Source: Pseudomonas salomonii
GTDB taxonomy: Bacteria; Pseudomonadota; Gammaproteobacteria; Pseudomonadales; Pseudomonadaceae
DNA: 64,000 nt
Assembly (NCBI RefSeq): GCF_900107155.1
Contig: NZ_FNOX01000010.1
Location: 1 to 64,000 of the forward strand
Reading direction: 5' to 3'
A program made the position numbers and the translations under genes. Shown here in pieces: positions 32,426-40,958 of the stretch. Positions within the stretch are counted from its first letter, which is position 1; every line of letters begins with the position of its first letter. The notes under the pieces are model-generated. The model was given only the letters and a program-made list of their open reading frames with translations. It ran no database searches and was not told where the DNA came from.

Positions 32426-33376
32426 TCAGACTTCATCGGTAGTGGGCTTGGAGTGGTCCCGGCCGAGGCCTGAGACGTGTTGTTTCTCACCTGCGTGGCT
32501 GTCTTCATCGAATTCCTTTTCCCCTGGGTCCTTGCCTTCGGCCGACATATGCTCGATCACGGCATTCATCTCCGCGCCGAGCAACAACACGGCGGCGGAA
32601 ATATAGAAGTACAGGAGCAGGACGATGATCGCACCGATACTGCCATACATGGCGTTGTAGTCAGCAAAGGTTTTGACGTAATAACCAAAGCCCAGTGAGG
32701 CGATGATCCACACCACCACGGCCAGTACCGAGCCTGGGGTGATAAAGCGGAATTTCTGCTCAACATCGGGCATCACGTAGTACATGAGGGCCACGGCGAA
32801 CATCAGCAGAATCACGATCAAGGGCCAGCGCAGGATGGTCCACAGCGTGACCACGAATTCCTGCATGCCGATCTGCCCGGCGAGCCATTCCATCACCTGC
32901 GGCCCGAGCACCATCAACGCGGCGGCGGCCAGCAGCATGCCGGCAATGCCGACGGTGTAGAAGATCGACAGCGGGAAGCGCTTCCAGATCGGCCGGCCTT
33001 CGACCACGTCGTAGGCGGCGTTCATTGCGCTCATCATCAGGCGTACACCGGCCGAGGCGGTCCACAGCGCGATCACGATACCCACCGAGAGCAAACCGCC
33101 CTTGGACTGCTGCAACTGGTCGATCACCGGGTTGACCTGCTCCAGCGCCTGGGGCGGCAACACCAGTTCCGACTGCATGCGCAGCCAGGTGAAAAAGTCC
33201 GGCAAGTGCAGGAAACCGATCAGGGCAATCAGGAACAGCAGAAAGGGAAACAGCGAAAACAGCATCTGGTAGGCCAGTGCCGAGGCGTAGGTGGGCATTT
33301 CGTCATCGACGAATTCCTTGACGGTGCGCACCAGCACTTTGTGAAGCTTGAGGCCGTCTAGTACCGGAAAAATCAT
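32426..33376 (-). CDS. YihY/BrkB-family inner-membrane protein
   Basis: The 316-residue protein has six transmembrane helices in the YihY/UPF0761 pattern: MPTYASALAYQMLFSLFPFL, GIVIALWTASAGVRLMMSAM, NAAYDVVEGRPIWKR, PGSVLAVVVWIIASLGFGYY and a final YFYISAAVLLLGAEMNAVIE. The C-terminal tail is charged. It was once called BrkB, but serum-resistance function is doubtful; the physiological role is unknown. It is 3 bp upstream of def in the same direction, so it is probably in one operon. Confidence 0.9.
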   Translation of the reverse strand: MIFPVLDGLKLHKVLVRTVKEFVDDEMPTYASALAYQMLFSLFPFLLFLIALIGFLHLPDFFTWLRMQSELVLPPQALEQVNPVIDQLQQSKGGLLSVGIVIALWTASAGVRLMMSAMNAAYDVVEGRPIWKRFPLSIFYTVGIAGMLLAAAALMVLGPQVMEWLAGQIGMQEFVVTLWTILRWPLIVILLMFAVALMYYVMPDVEQKFRFITPGSVLAVVVWIIASLGFGYYVKTFADYNAMYGSIGAIIVLLLYFYISAAVLLLGAEMNAVIEHMSAEGKDPGEKEFDEDSHAGEKQHVSGLGRDHSKPTTDEV

Positions 33377-33497
33377 AGCGTCTCCTTTCGCCGCAAAAGG
33401 GTGAGGTCGTGGGCGACTCAGGGGCCGTTTTCTACATCAAAGTAGCCCATTTGGCGACTTTGAAACAATTTCCAAACTTTAGTTGCACGCTTCACAC

Positions 33498-33523
33498 AAA
33501 AACGGCCATCCGTGGATGGCCGT
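33498..33523 (-). terminator. Rho-independent terminator of the CsbD-like gene
   Basis: On the minus strand ACGGCCATCC pairs with GGATGGCCGT across a 2-base loop and is followed by five T residues. It lies 33 bp after the csbD-like stop. Confidence 0.85.
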
Positions 33524-33555
33524 CGGGCTGCGTGAATCCAGCCGGCGATTGAGTC

Positions 33556-33741
33556 TTACTTGACGGCTTTTTTTACCGCATCTTTGGTGTCGCCGACGGC
33601 TTTCTGCACTTCGCCTTTCTTTTCCTGAACCACGCCTTCTGCGCGCAGTTTGTCGTTGCCAGTCACTTTGCCAACGCCCTGCTTGATGTTACCAACGGCT
33701 TCGTTGGCCAAACCTTTTGCCTTATCCGATGTGCTGCTCAT
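33556..33741 (-). CDS. CsbD-family stress protein
   Basis: The 61-residue protein reads MSSTSDKAKGLANEAVGNIK followed by QGVGKVTGNDKLRAEG, the CsbD signature (NxAxGxxKxxxGKxTGxxxLxAEG). GGAG is 8 bases before ATG 33741. CsbD proteins are small, charged, and induced by general stress, function unclear. It stands alone with its own terminator. Confidence 0.9.
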   Translation of the reverse strand: MSSTSDKAKGLANEAVGNIKQGVGKVTGNDKLRAEGVVQEKKGEVQKAVGDTKDAVKKAVK

Positions 33742-33941
33742 GGTATTTCTCCGAAAGAACAATCAAGGGTTTTGGTCATTACCTAAAGATTGACCGGCGG
33801 CCGTTCGGCAGAGTTTCAATTATTTTTCAGCGCGCATTTCATCGCAGCGAACAGGTTTGGCTTTATGTTTTGCCGCCAACCCACGAGAATGCCCGGCACA
33901 TTCAGGCTATAACGCTGAATAACAGATCCCGTAGGAAGGTT

Positions 33942-34319
33942 ATGAAACTCAATAAAGCACAGGCCATCGCCCGCAGAAACCAGGAACTGGGCGGTGCCGT
34001 ACTCGGCGTCAACAACTGCCACTTCACCGACCTGGACAGCAAACGCAACATCTGGTGGTTCGACCTGCCGCTGGTGCGCATTGGTGTGGGCCAGTACGAG
34101 TGGGTTCACTTGTTGATGCACAACGCTGAAACTGACCAGTTGCTGCACCTGAAGGTGCCGACGGCGTTCCTGCGTGAACACATCGAGGGGCTGGTGGTGC
34201 GCAATGCGGGCAAGCGCAAGCCGGAGATTACCCTGGAGCTGAGCGCGGATAAGGATTCGTTCTTGAAGGATGTGCGCCCGGCCGGTGCTGGTGTGGGCTT
34301 TGCGCAGTTCTCCTTGTAG
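33942..34319 (+). CDS. Conserved hypothetical protein (125 residues)
   Basis: The protein starts MKLNKAQAIARRNQELGGAV and has NIWWFDLPL, WVHLLMHN and ADKDSFLKDVRP segments, mostly beta-rich with a basic N-terminus. No signal peptide or membrane segment is seen. TAGGAAGG immediately before ATG 33942 decides the start; the upstream frame is not coding-like. I do not recognise a domain. It stands alone, ending at a half-REP and a bidirectional terminator. Confidence 0.75.
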   Translation: MKLNKAQAIARRNQELGGAVLGVNNCHFTDLDSKRNIWWFDLPLVRIGVGQYEWVHLLMHNAETDQLLHLKVPTAFLREHIEGLVVRNAGKRKPEITLELSADKDSFLKDVRPAGAGVGFAQFSL

Positions 34320-34326
34320 GAAAACG

Positions 34327-34344
34327 GAGCAAGCCCGCTCCCAC
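34327..34344. repeat. Single half-REP
   Basis: GAGCAAGCCCGCTCCCAC is the inverted half of the GCTTGCTCGCGA-type REP, 8 bp after the stop of the 125-residue gene. No second half is present. Confidence 0.65.
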
Positions 34345-34383
34345 ATTTGGAATGTATTTCAATGCTGAAAGATCAGCAGCGAT

Positions 34384-34411
34384 AAAAAACCCCGCATCAG
34401 CGGGGTTTTTT
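34384..34411. terminator. Bidirectional terminator between hypothetical gene and fadD1
   Basis: CCCCGC and GCGGGG pair around ATCA, flanked by AAAAAA on the left and TTTTTT on the right, so it can end both convergent transcripts. It adjoins the fadD1 stop codon. Confidence 0.9.
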
Positions 34412-34416
34412 ATCGG

Positions 34417-36108
34417 TTACTTTTTAAGGCCGAGCTTCTTCAGCTCTTCATCCCGCAACTCACGGCGCAGGATCTTGCCCACGTTGGTGGTCGGCAATGC
34501 ATCGCGAAATTCCACGGCCCTGGGCACTTTGTAGCCGGTGACGTTGGCGCGCATGTGTTCCATCACTTGGTCCTTGGTCAGGGTCGCGCCTGGCTTGACC
34601 ACGATAAAGATCTTGATGTGCTCACCGGATTTTTCATCCGGCACACCGATGGCCGCACATTGCAGCACGCCCGGCAAGGTTGTCAGCACGTCTTCCAGCT
34701 CGTTGGGGTAGACGTTGAAACCGGAGACCAGAATCATGTCTTTCTTGCGGTCGACAATGCGGATGTAGCCGTCTTGCTGGATGATCGCGATGTCACCGGT
34801 CTTCAACCAGCCTTCGCTGTCGAGCATTTCGGCGGTGGAGTCGTCGCGCAACCAGTAGCCCTTCATCACCTGCGGGCCTTTCACACACAGCTCGCCGGTT
34901 TCGCCCAGTGCCAATTCGGTGCCGTCGTCGGCGATGACTTTGCACAGGGTAGAAGGCACCGGAATGCCGATGGTGCCGATCTGGATATGCTGGATCGGGT
35001 TGACGGTGGCCACCGGGCTGGTCTCGGTCATGCCGTAACCTTCACAGATGCCACAGCCGGTCACAGCTTTCCAGCGCTCGGCCGCCGCCAGTTGCAGGGC
35101 CATGCCGCCCGACAAGGTGACTTTGAGCGCGGAGAAGTCCAGCTTGCGGAACGCCTCGTTATTGCACAGCGCCACGAACAAGGTGTTGAGGCCGACAAAA
35201 CCGCTGAACTTCCACTTCGACAGTTCCTTGACCATCGCCGGCAGGTCGCGCGGGTTGCTGATCAGGATGTTGTGGTTGCCGATCAGCATCATCGCCATGC
35301 AATGAAAGGTGAACGCATAGATGTGGTACAGCGGCAGCGGCGTGATCAGGATCTCGCAGCCTTCGTTGAGGTTGGAGCCCATCAGCGCCTTGCACTGCAG
35401 CATGTTGGCGACGAGGTTGCGGTGGGTGAGCATCGCGCCCTTGGCCACGCCGGTGGTGCCGCCGGTGTATTGCAGCACGGCCACATCGCCGCTGGCGGGG
35501 CTGGCATCGTTGACCGGTTGACCGTGCCCCTTGGCCAGCACGTCGTTGAACTTGATCGCCTTGGGCAGGTGATAGGCCGGGACCATTTTCTTCACGTACT
35601 TGATGACGCTGTTGATCAGCAGCCGCTTGAACGGCGACAACAGGTCAGCAACTTCGGTGACGATCACGTGCTTGACGGCGGTCTTGGGCACGACTTTTTC
35701 AGCCAGGTGCGCCATGTTCGCCAGGCAAACCAGGGCCTTGGCCCCGGAATCATTGAATTGGTGTTCCATTTCCCGCGCGGTGTACAGCGGGTTGGTATTG
35801 ACCACGATCAGCCCGGCACGGATGGCACCGAACACGGCCACCGGGTATTGCAGGACATTGGGCAGTTGCACGGCGATTCGATCGCCCGGCTTCAAGTCGG
35901 TATGCTGTTGCAGATAGGCGGCGAACGCGCCGGACAATTCGTACAGTTCACCGTAGGTGATGGTCTTGCCCAGGTTGCTGAAAGCCGGTTTGTCGGCGAA
36001 GCGCTGGCAGGACTGTTTCAGTACCGCCTGAATATTCTGATACTCGTCTGGATTGATGTCTGCAGCAATCCCGGCGGGGTACTTATCCTTCCAAAAGTCT
36101 TCGTTCAT
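34417..36108 (-). CDS. fadD1: Long-chain fatty acid-CoA ligase FadD1
   Basis: The 563-residue enzyme has the adenylation-domain motifs VLQYTGGTTGVAKGAMLTHRN, GYGMTETSPV, GWLKTGDIA and RKKDMILVSGFNVYPNE, and is full length. It activates fatty acids to acyl-CoA using ATP for beta-oxidation. GAGGAG is 9 bases before the ATG. A paralog (fadD2) is 392 bp upstream; the tandem order fadD2-fadD1 matches P. aeruginosa, which supports the numbering. The gap holds a REPIN, so fadD1 probably has its own promoter. Confidence 0.92.
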   Translation of the reverse strand: MNEDFWKDKYPAGIAADINPDEYQNIQAVLKQSCQRFADKPAFSNLGKTITYGELYELSGAFAAYLQQHTDLKPGDRIAVQLPNVLQYPVAVFGAIRAGLIVVNTNPLYTAREMEHQFNDSGAKALVCLANMAHLAEKVVPKTAVKHVIVTEVADLLSPFKRLLINSVIKYVKKMVPAYHLPKAIKFNDVLAKGHGQPVNDASPASGDVAVLQYTGGTTGVAKGAMLTHRNLVANMLQCKALMGSNLNEGCEILITPLPLYHIYAFTFHCMAMMLIGNHNILISNPRDLPAMVKELSKWKFSGFVGLNTLFVALCNNEAFRKLDFSALKVTLSGGMALQLAAAERWKAVTGCGICEGYGMTETSPVATVNPIQHIQIGTIGIPVPSTLCKVIADDGTELALGETGELCVKGPQVMKGYWLRDDSTAEMLDSEGWLKTGDIAIIQQDGYIRIVDRKKDMILVSGFNVYPNELEDVLTTLPGVLQCAAIGVPDEKSGEHIKIFIVVKPGATLTKDQVMEHMRANVTGYKVPRAVEFRDALPTTNVGKILRRELRDEELKKLGLKK

Positions 36109-36386
36109 GGAAGCCCACTCCTCAGCGACGCGAATTCATCATCGCATTTGATGCGATTATTATTGGTGTATGTTTTTTTAGGTGAGTCTGGCGCTTTCAA
36201 GCAGGCCGAGAAGTCACAAAGCGCGCCGAGAGTAGCAGCTTTGCCAAGGGCCGCCTAGAGCCAAAAGAAGGCCCTACAGTCATAAACATGACTCAAGAAT
36301 ATCTAATGGTCACTTTTAGAGCAAAGATTCTATAAGCCAGGAAATGGCTCTGGAATGGGCCTTTTGAGGATAAACGCGGTCAAAAT
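36109..36386. other. Gene-free stretch upstream of fadD1
   Basis: The stretch holds an AT-rich segment at about 36139-36180 (TGCGATTATTATTGGTGTATG) likely to contain the fadD1 promoter. I see no clear G/CAAAC-N-GTTTG/C site for the fatty-acid regulator PsrA and no ORF with coding character. Confidence 0.4.
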
Positions 36387-36474
36387 GTGGGAGCGGGCTT
36401 GCTCGCGAATGCGTTGGTTCAGTCAATACCTCTGGTGACTGAACCAACGCATTCGCGAGCAAGCCCGCTCCCAC
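36387..36474. repeat. REPIN, GCTTGCTCGCGA type
   Basis: GTGGGAGCGGGCTTGCTCGCGAA and its exact inverse flank an inner inverted repeat, TGCGTTGGTTCAGTCA with TGACTGAACCAACGCA, so the entire 88 bp forms one long hairpin. It lies between fadD2 and fadD1. Confidence 0.92.
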
Positions 36475-36500
36475 GTGTTTGATTGCATTTCAATTCAAGC

Positions 36501-38189
36501 TCAGGCGATGTCGCGCAGTTCCCTGCGCAAAATCTTGCCCACCGGCGTCATCGGCAGCGACTCACGCAACACAATGTGCTTGGGCACCTTGTACCCGGTG
36601 AAGTTGGTTTTGCAGTACGCCTTTAATTCATCAACGCTCACGCCCTGGGCGCGCGCCACTACAAACAGTTTCACCGCCTCGCCGGTGCGTTCGTCCGGTA
36701 CGCCGATTACCGCGCAGTTGGCCACGGCTGGATGCGCCATCACCACGTCTTCAATCTCGTTGGGGTACACATTGAAGCCCGAGACGATGATCAGGTCTTT
36801 CTTGCGATCGACGATGCTGACAAAACCATCGGTGTCGATCACCGCAATATCACCGGTTTTCAGCCAGCCTTCGGCGTCCAGGGTTTCGGCGGTGGCCACG
36901 GGTTGCTGCCAGTAACCCTTCATCACCTGCGGGCCTTTGATGCACAGCTCGCCGCGCTCGCCCAAGGGCAGCTCGCGGCCTTCATCATCAATCACTTTCA
37001 TCGCCGTGCCCGGCACCGGTATGCCCACGGTGCCCAGCCGCGACTGGTTGCCGTAGGGGTTGGTGCTGGCCACCGGCGAGGTTTCGGTGAGGCCGTAGCC
37101 TTCGCCGATGGAGCAACCGGTGAGTGCCTTCCAGCGCTCGGCAGTGGCCTTGACCAGCGCGGTGCCACCGGAATTGGTGATCTTGAGGTGGGAGAAATCC
37201 AGGGTCTTGAAATCCGGGTGATCCATCAGCGCCACAAACAGCGTGTTCAGCCCGAGCAGGCAGGAGAACCGCCACTTTTTCAGCTCCTTGATAAACCCGC
37301 CGATGTCACGCGGGTTGGTGATCAGCACGTTGTGGTTGCCGGTCACCATCATGCACATGCAATTCGCGGTGAAGGCATAGATGTGGTACAGCGGCAGCGG
37401 CGCGATCATCACCTCCTGCCCTTCCTTCACCAGCGGCTGGCCATCGTCGGTGACCTGGGACATGCACGCCCGCGCCTGCTGCATATTCGCCACCAGGTTG
37501 CCGTGGGTGAGCATCGCGCCCTTGGCCAGGCCGGTGGTGCCGCCGGTGTATTGCAGCACGGCGATATCATCCAGGGTCACCGGGTGGCGAACCACCGCCT
37601 GGCCCGCGCCCATGCGCAAGGCGCGCTTGAACGAGACCGCACGTGGCAGGTGGTAGGCCGGGACCATTTTCTTGACCTTGTCGACCACGGTATTGACCAG
37701 CCAGCCTTTGGCGGCGGGCATGAAGTCGCCCATCCTGGCTTCGATCAGGTAGTCGAGCTCGGTGTCGGTGCACACGTCCTGCACCCGCGAGCTGAACAGG
37801 TTGAGGTAGACCAGCGCGCGCACGCCGGCGTCCTTGAACTGGTGGCGCATCTCACGCGGGGTGTACAGCGGGTTGGTATTGACCACGATCAACCCGGCGC
37901 GCAAAGCACCGAACACGGCAATCGGGTAATGCAGCACGTTGGGCATCTGTACCGCGATGCGCTCGCCAGGCTTGAGGTCGGTGTGATTTTGCAGGTAGCC
38001 GGCGAACGCGGCACTTTGGCGCTCAAGCTCGGCGTAGGTCAGGGTGATGCCCATGTTGCTGAACGCCGGACGGTCGGCAAAGGCTTTGCAGGAGCGTTCA
38101 AAGACTTCGATCACCGATTTGTAGGTCGTGAGGTCGATGTCATTGGGAACGCCCGCCGCGCGTTTGTCATTCCAGAAATCAGGTTGCAT
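36501..38189 (-). CDS. fadD2: Long-chain fatty acid-CoA ligase FadD2
   Basis: The 562-residue paralog of FadD1 has VLQYTGGTTGLAKGAMLTHGN, GYGLTETSPV, GWLKTGDIA and RKKDLIIVSGFNVYPNE. Chain-length preference cannot be read. The leader carries AAGAATAA, a single AANAANAA-type unit that overlaps the start codon, so it may be a weak Crc/Hfq target. GAGGA precedes it. The divergent hydrolase and MaoC genes are the same neighbours as in P. aeruginosa. Confidence 0.92.
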   Translation of the reverse strand: MQPDFWNDKRAAGVPNDIDLTTYKSVIEVFERSCKAFADRPAFSNMGITLTYAELERQSAAFAGYLQNHTDLKPGERIAVQMPNVLHYPIAVFGALRAGLIVVNTNPLYTPREMRHQFKDAGVRALVYLNLFSSRVQDVCTDTELDYLIEARMGDFMPAAKGWLVNTVVDKVKKMVPAYHLPRAVSFKRALRMGAGQAVVRHPVTLDDIAVLQYTGGTTGLAKGAMLTHGNLVANMQQARACMSQVTDDGQPLVKEGQEVMIAPLPLYHIYAFTANCMCMMVTGNHNVLITNPRDIGGFIKELKKWRFSCLLGLNTLFVALMDHPDFKTLDFSHLKITNSGGTALVKATAERWKALTGCSIGEGYGLTETSPVASTNPYGNQSRLGTVGIPVPGTAMKVIDDEGRELPLGERGELCIKGPQVMKGYWQQPVATAETLDAEGWLKTGDIAVIDTDGFVSIVDRKKDLIIVSGFNVYPNEIEDVVMAHPAVANCAVIGVPDERTGEAVKLFVVARAQGVSVDELKAYCKTNFTGYKVPKHIVLRESLPMTPVGKILRRELRDIA

Positions 38190-38399
38190 TATTCTTGTCC
38201 TCGTACCTGAGTGTGTCCGGCCGCTTTCTCATTGATATAAAAAGCGGAGCTTTGGGGACGTTAGCAGCTATGGCCAAACAGGCAAATACGCGCAACTGTG
38301 TCATTTATTGTATGAATCTTGCCCCTAACGTGTAGGCAGATACACCGGACCCGGCCAGATGAGCTATACACTGCAACGACCCCGAGCAAAGGAAGCGCT

Positions 38400-39344
38400 A
38401 TGAACCACAGCACCTTCTGGCTGACCGCGAATGACCGCAGCCGCCTGTACGTCAATCAATGGCTGCCGGACGGGCCCGCCAAGGCCATGATCATGCTGTC
38501 CCACGGCATGGCCGAACACAGTGGGCGCTATGCACGCCTGGCCGAAGCCCTGTGCGCAGCCGGCTACGGGCTGTACGCACTCGACCAGCGCGGCCATGGC
38601 CGCACCGCCGACGAAGGCACGCTGGGGCTGTACGCCGAAAAGGATGGCTGGAACAAAGTGGTGGGCGACCTCGCCAGCCTCAACCAGCACATCGGCCAGC
38701 AGCGGCCGGGCCTGCCGATCATCTTGCTGGGCCACAGCATGGGCAGCTATATCGCCCAGGCGTACCTGTTGCACCACAGTGCGAGCCTGGATGGGGCGAT
38801 TCTCAGCGGTTCGAATTTCCAGCCGGTGGCGCTGTACCGCGCCGCCGGCGTCATTGCCCGCCTGGAGCGCGCGCGCCAAGGCCTGCGCGGGCGCAGTGCA
38901 TTGATCGAGTTTTTGTCGTTCGGCTCATTCAACAAGGCATTCAAGCCTAACCGCACCGCGTTCGACTGGCTCAGCCGCGACCCGCTGGAGGTGGACAAGT
39001 ACATCAACGATCCGCTGTGCGGCTTTCGCTGCACCAACCAGTTGTGGATCGACTTACTGGGTGGCTTGCAGCAGATCAGCAAAGCGTCCAACCTCGCACA
39101 GATCGATCCGGGCCTGCCGATTATGGTAATCGGCGGCGAATGTGATCCGGTGAGTGAAGGCAAACGTCTCAAAAGCCTGGCCCACGCCCTGCGTGAGGCC
39201 GGTTGCCAGAACCTGCAATTGAATATCTACCCGCAGGCGCGTCATGAAGTGTTCAACGAAACCAACCGCGATGAAGTGACAGCGGATGTACTGAAGTGGC
39301 TCGACCAGGCCCTGACGTTACGCAGGCCAGCGCGCTGCGAATAA
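38400..39344 (+). CDS. Alpha/beta hydrolase, monoacylglycerol lipase-like
   Basis: The 314-residue enzyme has SHGMAEHSGRYARLAEAL (oxyanion hole), DQRGHGRT, the nucleophile elbow GHSMG with S113, the acid D in GGECDPVS and H in ARHEVFNE. This is the pattern of the serine aminopeptidase S33/monoacylglycerol lipase family. ATG 38400 preceded by GGAAG gives this start; the frame upstream is not typical. It is followed by the MaoC gene after 58 bp, divergent from fadD2, suggesting a role in lipid or acyl-chain release. Confidence 0.88.
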   Translation: MNHSTFWLTANDRSRLYVNQWLPDGPAKAMIMLSHGMAEHSGRYARLAEALCAAGYGLYALDQRGHGRTADEGTLGLYAEKDGWNKVVGDLASLNQHIGQQRPGLPIILLGHSMGSYIAQAYLLHHSASLDGAILSGSNFQPVALYRAAGVIARLERARQGLRGRSALIEFLSFGSFNKAFKPNRTAFDWLSRDPLEVDKYINDPLCGFRCTNQLWIDLLGGLQQISKASNLAQIDPGLPIMVIGGECDPVSEGKRLKSLAHALREAGCQNLQLNIYPQARHEVFNETNRDEVTADVLKWLDQALTLRRPARCE

Positions 39345-39402
39345 CTTTTTCCTTTAAAATCAGCTTATTAAATTACCGATTAGCCACAGGATGCACCTTT
39401 AG

Positions 39403-39873
39403 ATGAGCCAGGTCACCAACACCCCATACGAAGCCCTCGAAGTCGGCCAGACCGCCAGCTACAGCAAGACCGTTGAAGAGCGCGATATCCAGCTGTTCGC
39501 GGCGATGTCCGGCGACCACAACCCGGTGCACCTGGATGCGGAGTACGCCAAGGCGACGATGTTCAAGGAGCGTATCGCCCACGGCATGTTCAGCGGCGCA
39601 CTGATCAGTGCAGCGGTAGCCTGCGAGCTGCCTGGGCCGGGCACTATCTACATCGGCCAGCAGATGAGCTTCCAGAAGCCGGTGAAAATCGGCGACACCT
39701 TGACCGTGCGCCTGGAGATACTGGAGAAAATGCCCAAGTTTCGCGTGCGCATCGCTACCCGTGTATTCAACCAGCGCGATGAGCTGGTGGTGGACGGCGA
39801 GGCGGAAATTCTCGCGCCGCGCAAGCAGCAAGTGGTGACATTGACCGAGTTGCCGCCGATCAGCATTGGCTGA
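39403..39873 (+). CDS. MaoC-family (R)-enoyl-CoA hydratase
   Basis: The 156-residue protein has the hydratase 2 motif FAAMSGDHNPVHLDAEYA with the catalytic D and H, and HGMFSGALISAAVACELPGP with the following loop, a single hot-dog fold. It converts enoyl-CoA to (R)-3-hydroxyacyl-CoA, linking beta-oxidation to PHA synthesis. It is next to the hydrolase and the fadD genes, as in P. aeruginosa. Confidence 0.88.
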   Translation: MSQVTNTPYEALEVGQTASYSKTVEERDIQLFAAMSGDHNPVHLDAEYAKATMFKERIAHGMFSGALISAAVACELPGPGTIYIGQQMSFQKPVKIGDTLTVRLEILEKMPKFRVRIATRVFNQRDELVVDGEAEILAPRKQQVVTLTELPPISIG

Positions 39874-39903
39874 TAAAAATCTCAAAATCTATACAAAGCA
39901 AAT

Positions 39904-39989
39904 GTGGGGGCTGACTTGCCTGCGACACAGACACCTCGGTATATAAATTACACCGGGGTGATGCTATCGCAGGCAAACAAGCTCCCACA
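39904..39989. repeat. REPIN, GCTTGCCTGCGA type, degenerate
   Basis: GTGGGGGCTGACTTGCCTGCGA at the left and ATCGCAGGCAAACAAGCTCCCAC at the right are an inverted pair with several mismatches. It lies between the convergent MaoC and DUF2383 genes. Confidence 0.8.
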
Positions 39990-40038
39990 TTCAGTTACAG
40001 CATAGGCAGTTACAGCATAAACAATTACAGCAATGTGC

Positions 40039-40506
40039 TTACGACTGAGCGCGAGCCTGGTTACGCAGGGCTTTCACCTGGTCGTGGTTACGTTGTGCGC
40101 CGTGGTACTGACGCTCAACCAGGTCACGAATACCCAGCAGGTTGTGCTTGTTGATCTTCTCGATCGCTTCCTTGTAAGCCTTAAGGGCGTGGTCTTCACC
40201 GCGCTCGGCTTCATTCAGCACTGCCTCTTCATCTTTACCGGTGACCAGCGACTTCACGTCGACCCAGCCACGGTGCAGAGCACCGGCGACCGAACCGGAT
40301 TCTTCCGGATCGCCACCCAGGGCACGTACGGCTGTTTGCAGCTCGGCTGCGGCAGTGGCGCAGTCAGCAGAGCGCTTAGCGAACAGCGCTTTCAATTCTG
40401 GGTGCTTAATATCTTCAGCGCAGGTTTTGAAGCCTTCTTGGCCGTCTTTGCTGGTCTCGATCAGGTCGTTGAGTACGGAGATCGATTCTTTATTGATGTC
40501 AGTCAT
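40039..40506 (-). CDS. PA2169/DUF2383 four-helix-bundle protein
   Basis: The 155-residue protein is helical with ferritin-like repeats: LNDLIETSKDGQEGFKTCAE, LAKRSADCATAAAELQTAVR-type helix, GDPEESGSVAGALHRGWVDV and ERGEDHALKAYKEAIEKINK, matching the DUF2383 family. It may bind metal or protect against stress; function is unproven. It stands alone. Confidence 0.87.
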   Translation of the reverse strand: MTDINKESISVLNDLIETSKDGQEGFKTCAEDIKHPELKALFAKRSADCATAAAELQTAVRALGGDPEESGSVAGALHRGWVDVKSLVTGKDEEAVLNEAERGEDHALKAYKEAIEKINKHNLLGIRDLVERQYHGAQRNHDQVKALRNQARAQS

Positions 40507-40709
40507 TTTTCAATTCCTTGTGCGGGTTAGAAGGTTGTCTTAATGATTGCAGCGCCCGTGCCAGGTTTTGAAAAATTAATTTATTCATATATTTCATGTA
40601 CTTACGAAATATTGAACCATCTGTATCTACGTTATTTGCATGATCTGTCATTTGGCCTTCATGCAGAATGCCTGTATTTTCCAAGCACAGACGCCAACCC
40701 TTGAAGCCC

Positions 40710-40946
40710 ATGAACCCCGAAAAACTCGAATTGCTGATCACCCGCCAAATGCCCTTCGGCAAGTACAAGGGACGCATCATCGCCGACCTGCCCGGCCCTT
40801 ACCTGAATTGGTTCGCCCGTGAAGGCTTTCCTCACGGCGAGCTGGGCGGTTTGCTGGCCTTGATGCAGGAAATCGACCACAACGGCCTGTCCGAACTGCT
40901 GGAGCCGCTGCGCGTAAAACACGGCAAACCTGCCCCCCGTCATTAA
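40710..40946 (+). CDS. DUF3820 family protein
   Basis: The 78-residue protein has MPFGKYKGRIIADLPGPYLN followed by WFAREGFPHGELGGLLALMQ, the DUF3820 signature shared with the PolC/exonuclease-linked domain. Start at 40710 gives MNPEKLELLI; the upstream 14 codons are without a ribosome site. Twelve bp after its stop begins the aminotransferase gene, so both probably form one operon. Confidence 0.87.
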   Translation: MNPEKLELLITRQMPFGKYKGRIIADLPGPYLNWFAREGFPHGELGGLLALMQEIDHNGLSELLEPLRVKHGKPAPRH

Positions 40947-40958
40947 AGAGCGCACGCT

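Noticed and set aside
34555..36258. 567-residue open frame antisense to fadD1
   Set aside because: Shadow; fadD1 has all adenylation motifs on the other strand.
36109..36386. PsrA-type fatty acid operator before fadD1
   Set aside because: No G/CAAAC-N2-4-GTTTG/C pattern was found.
36732..38210. 492-residue open frame antisense to fadD2
   Set aside because: Shadow for the same reason.
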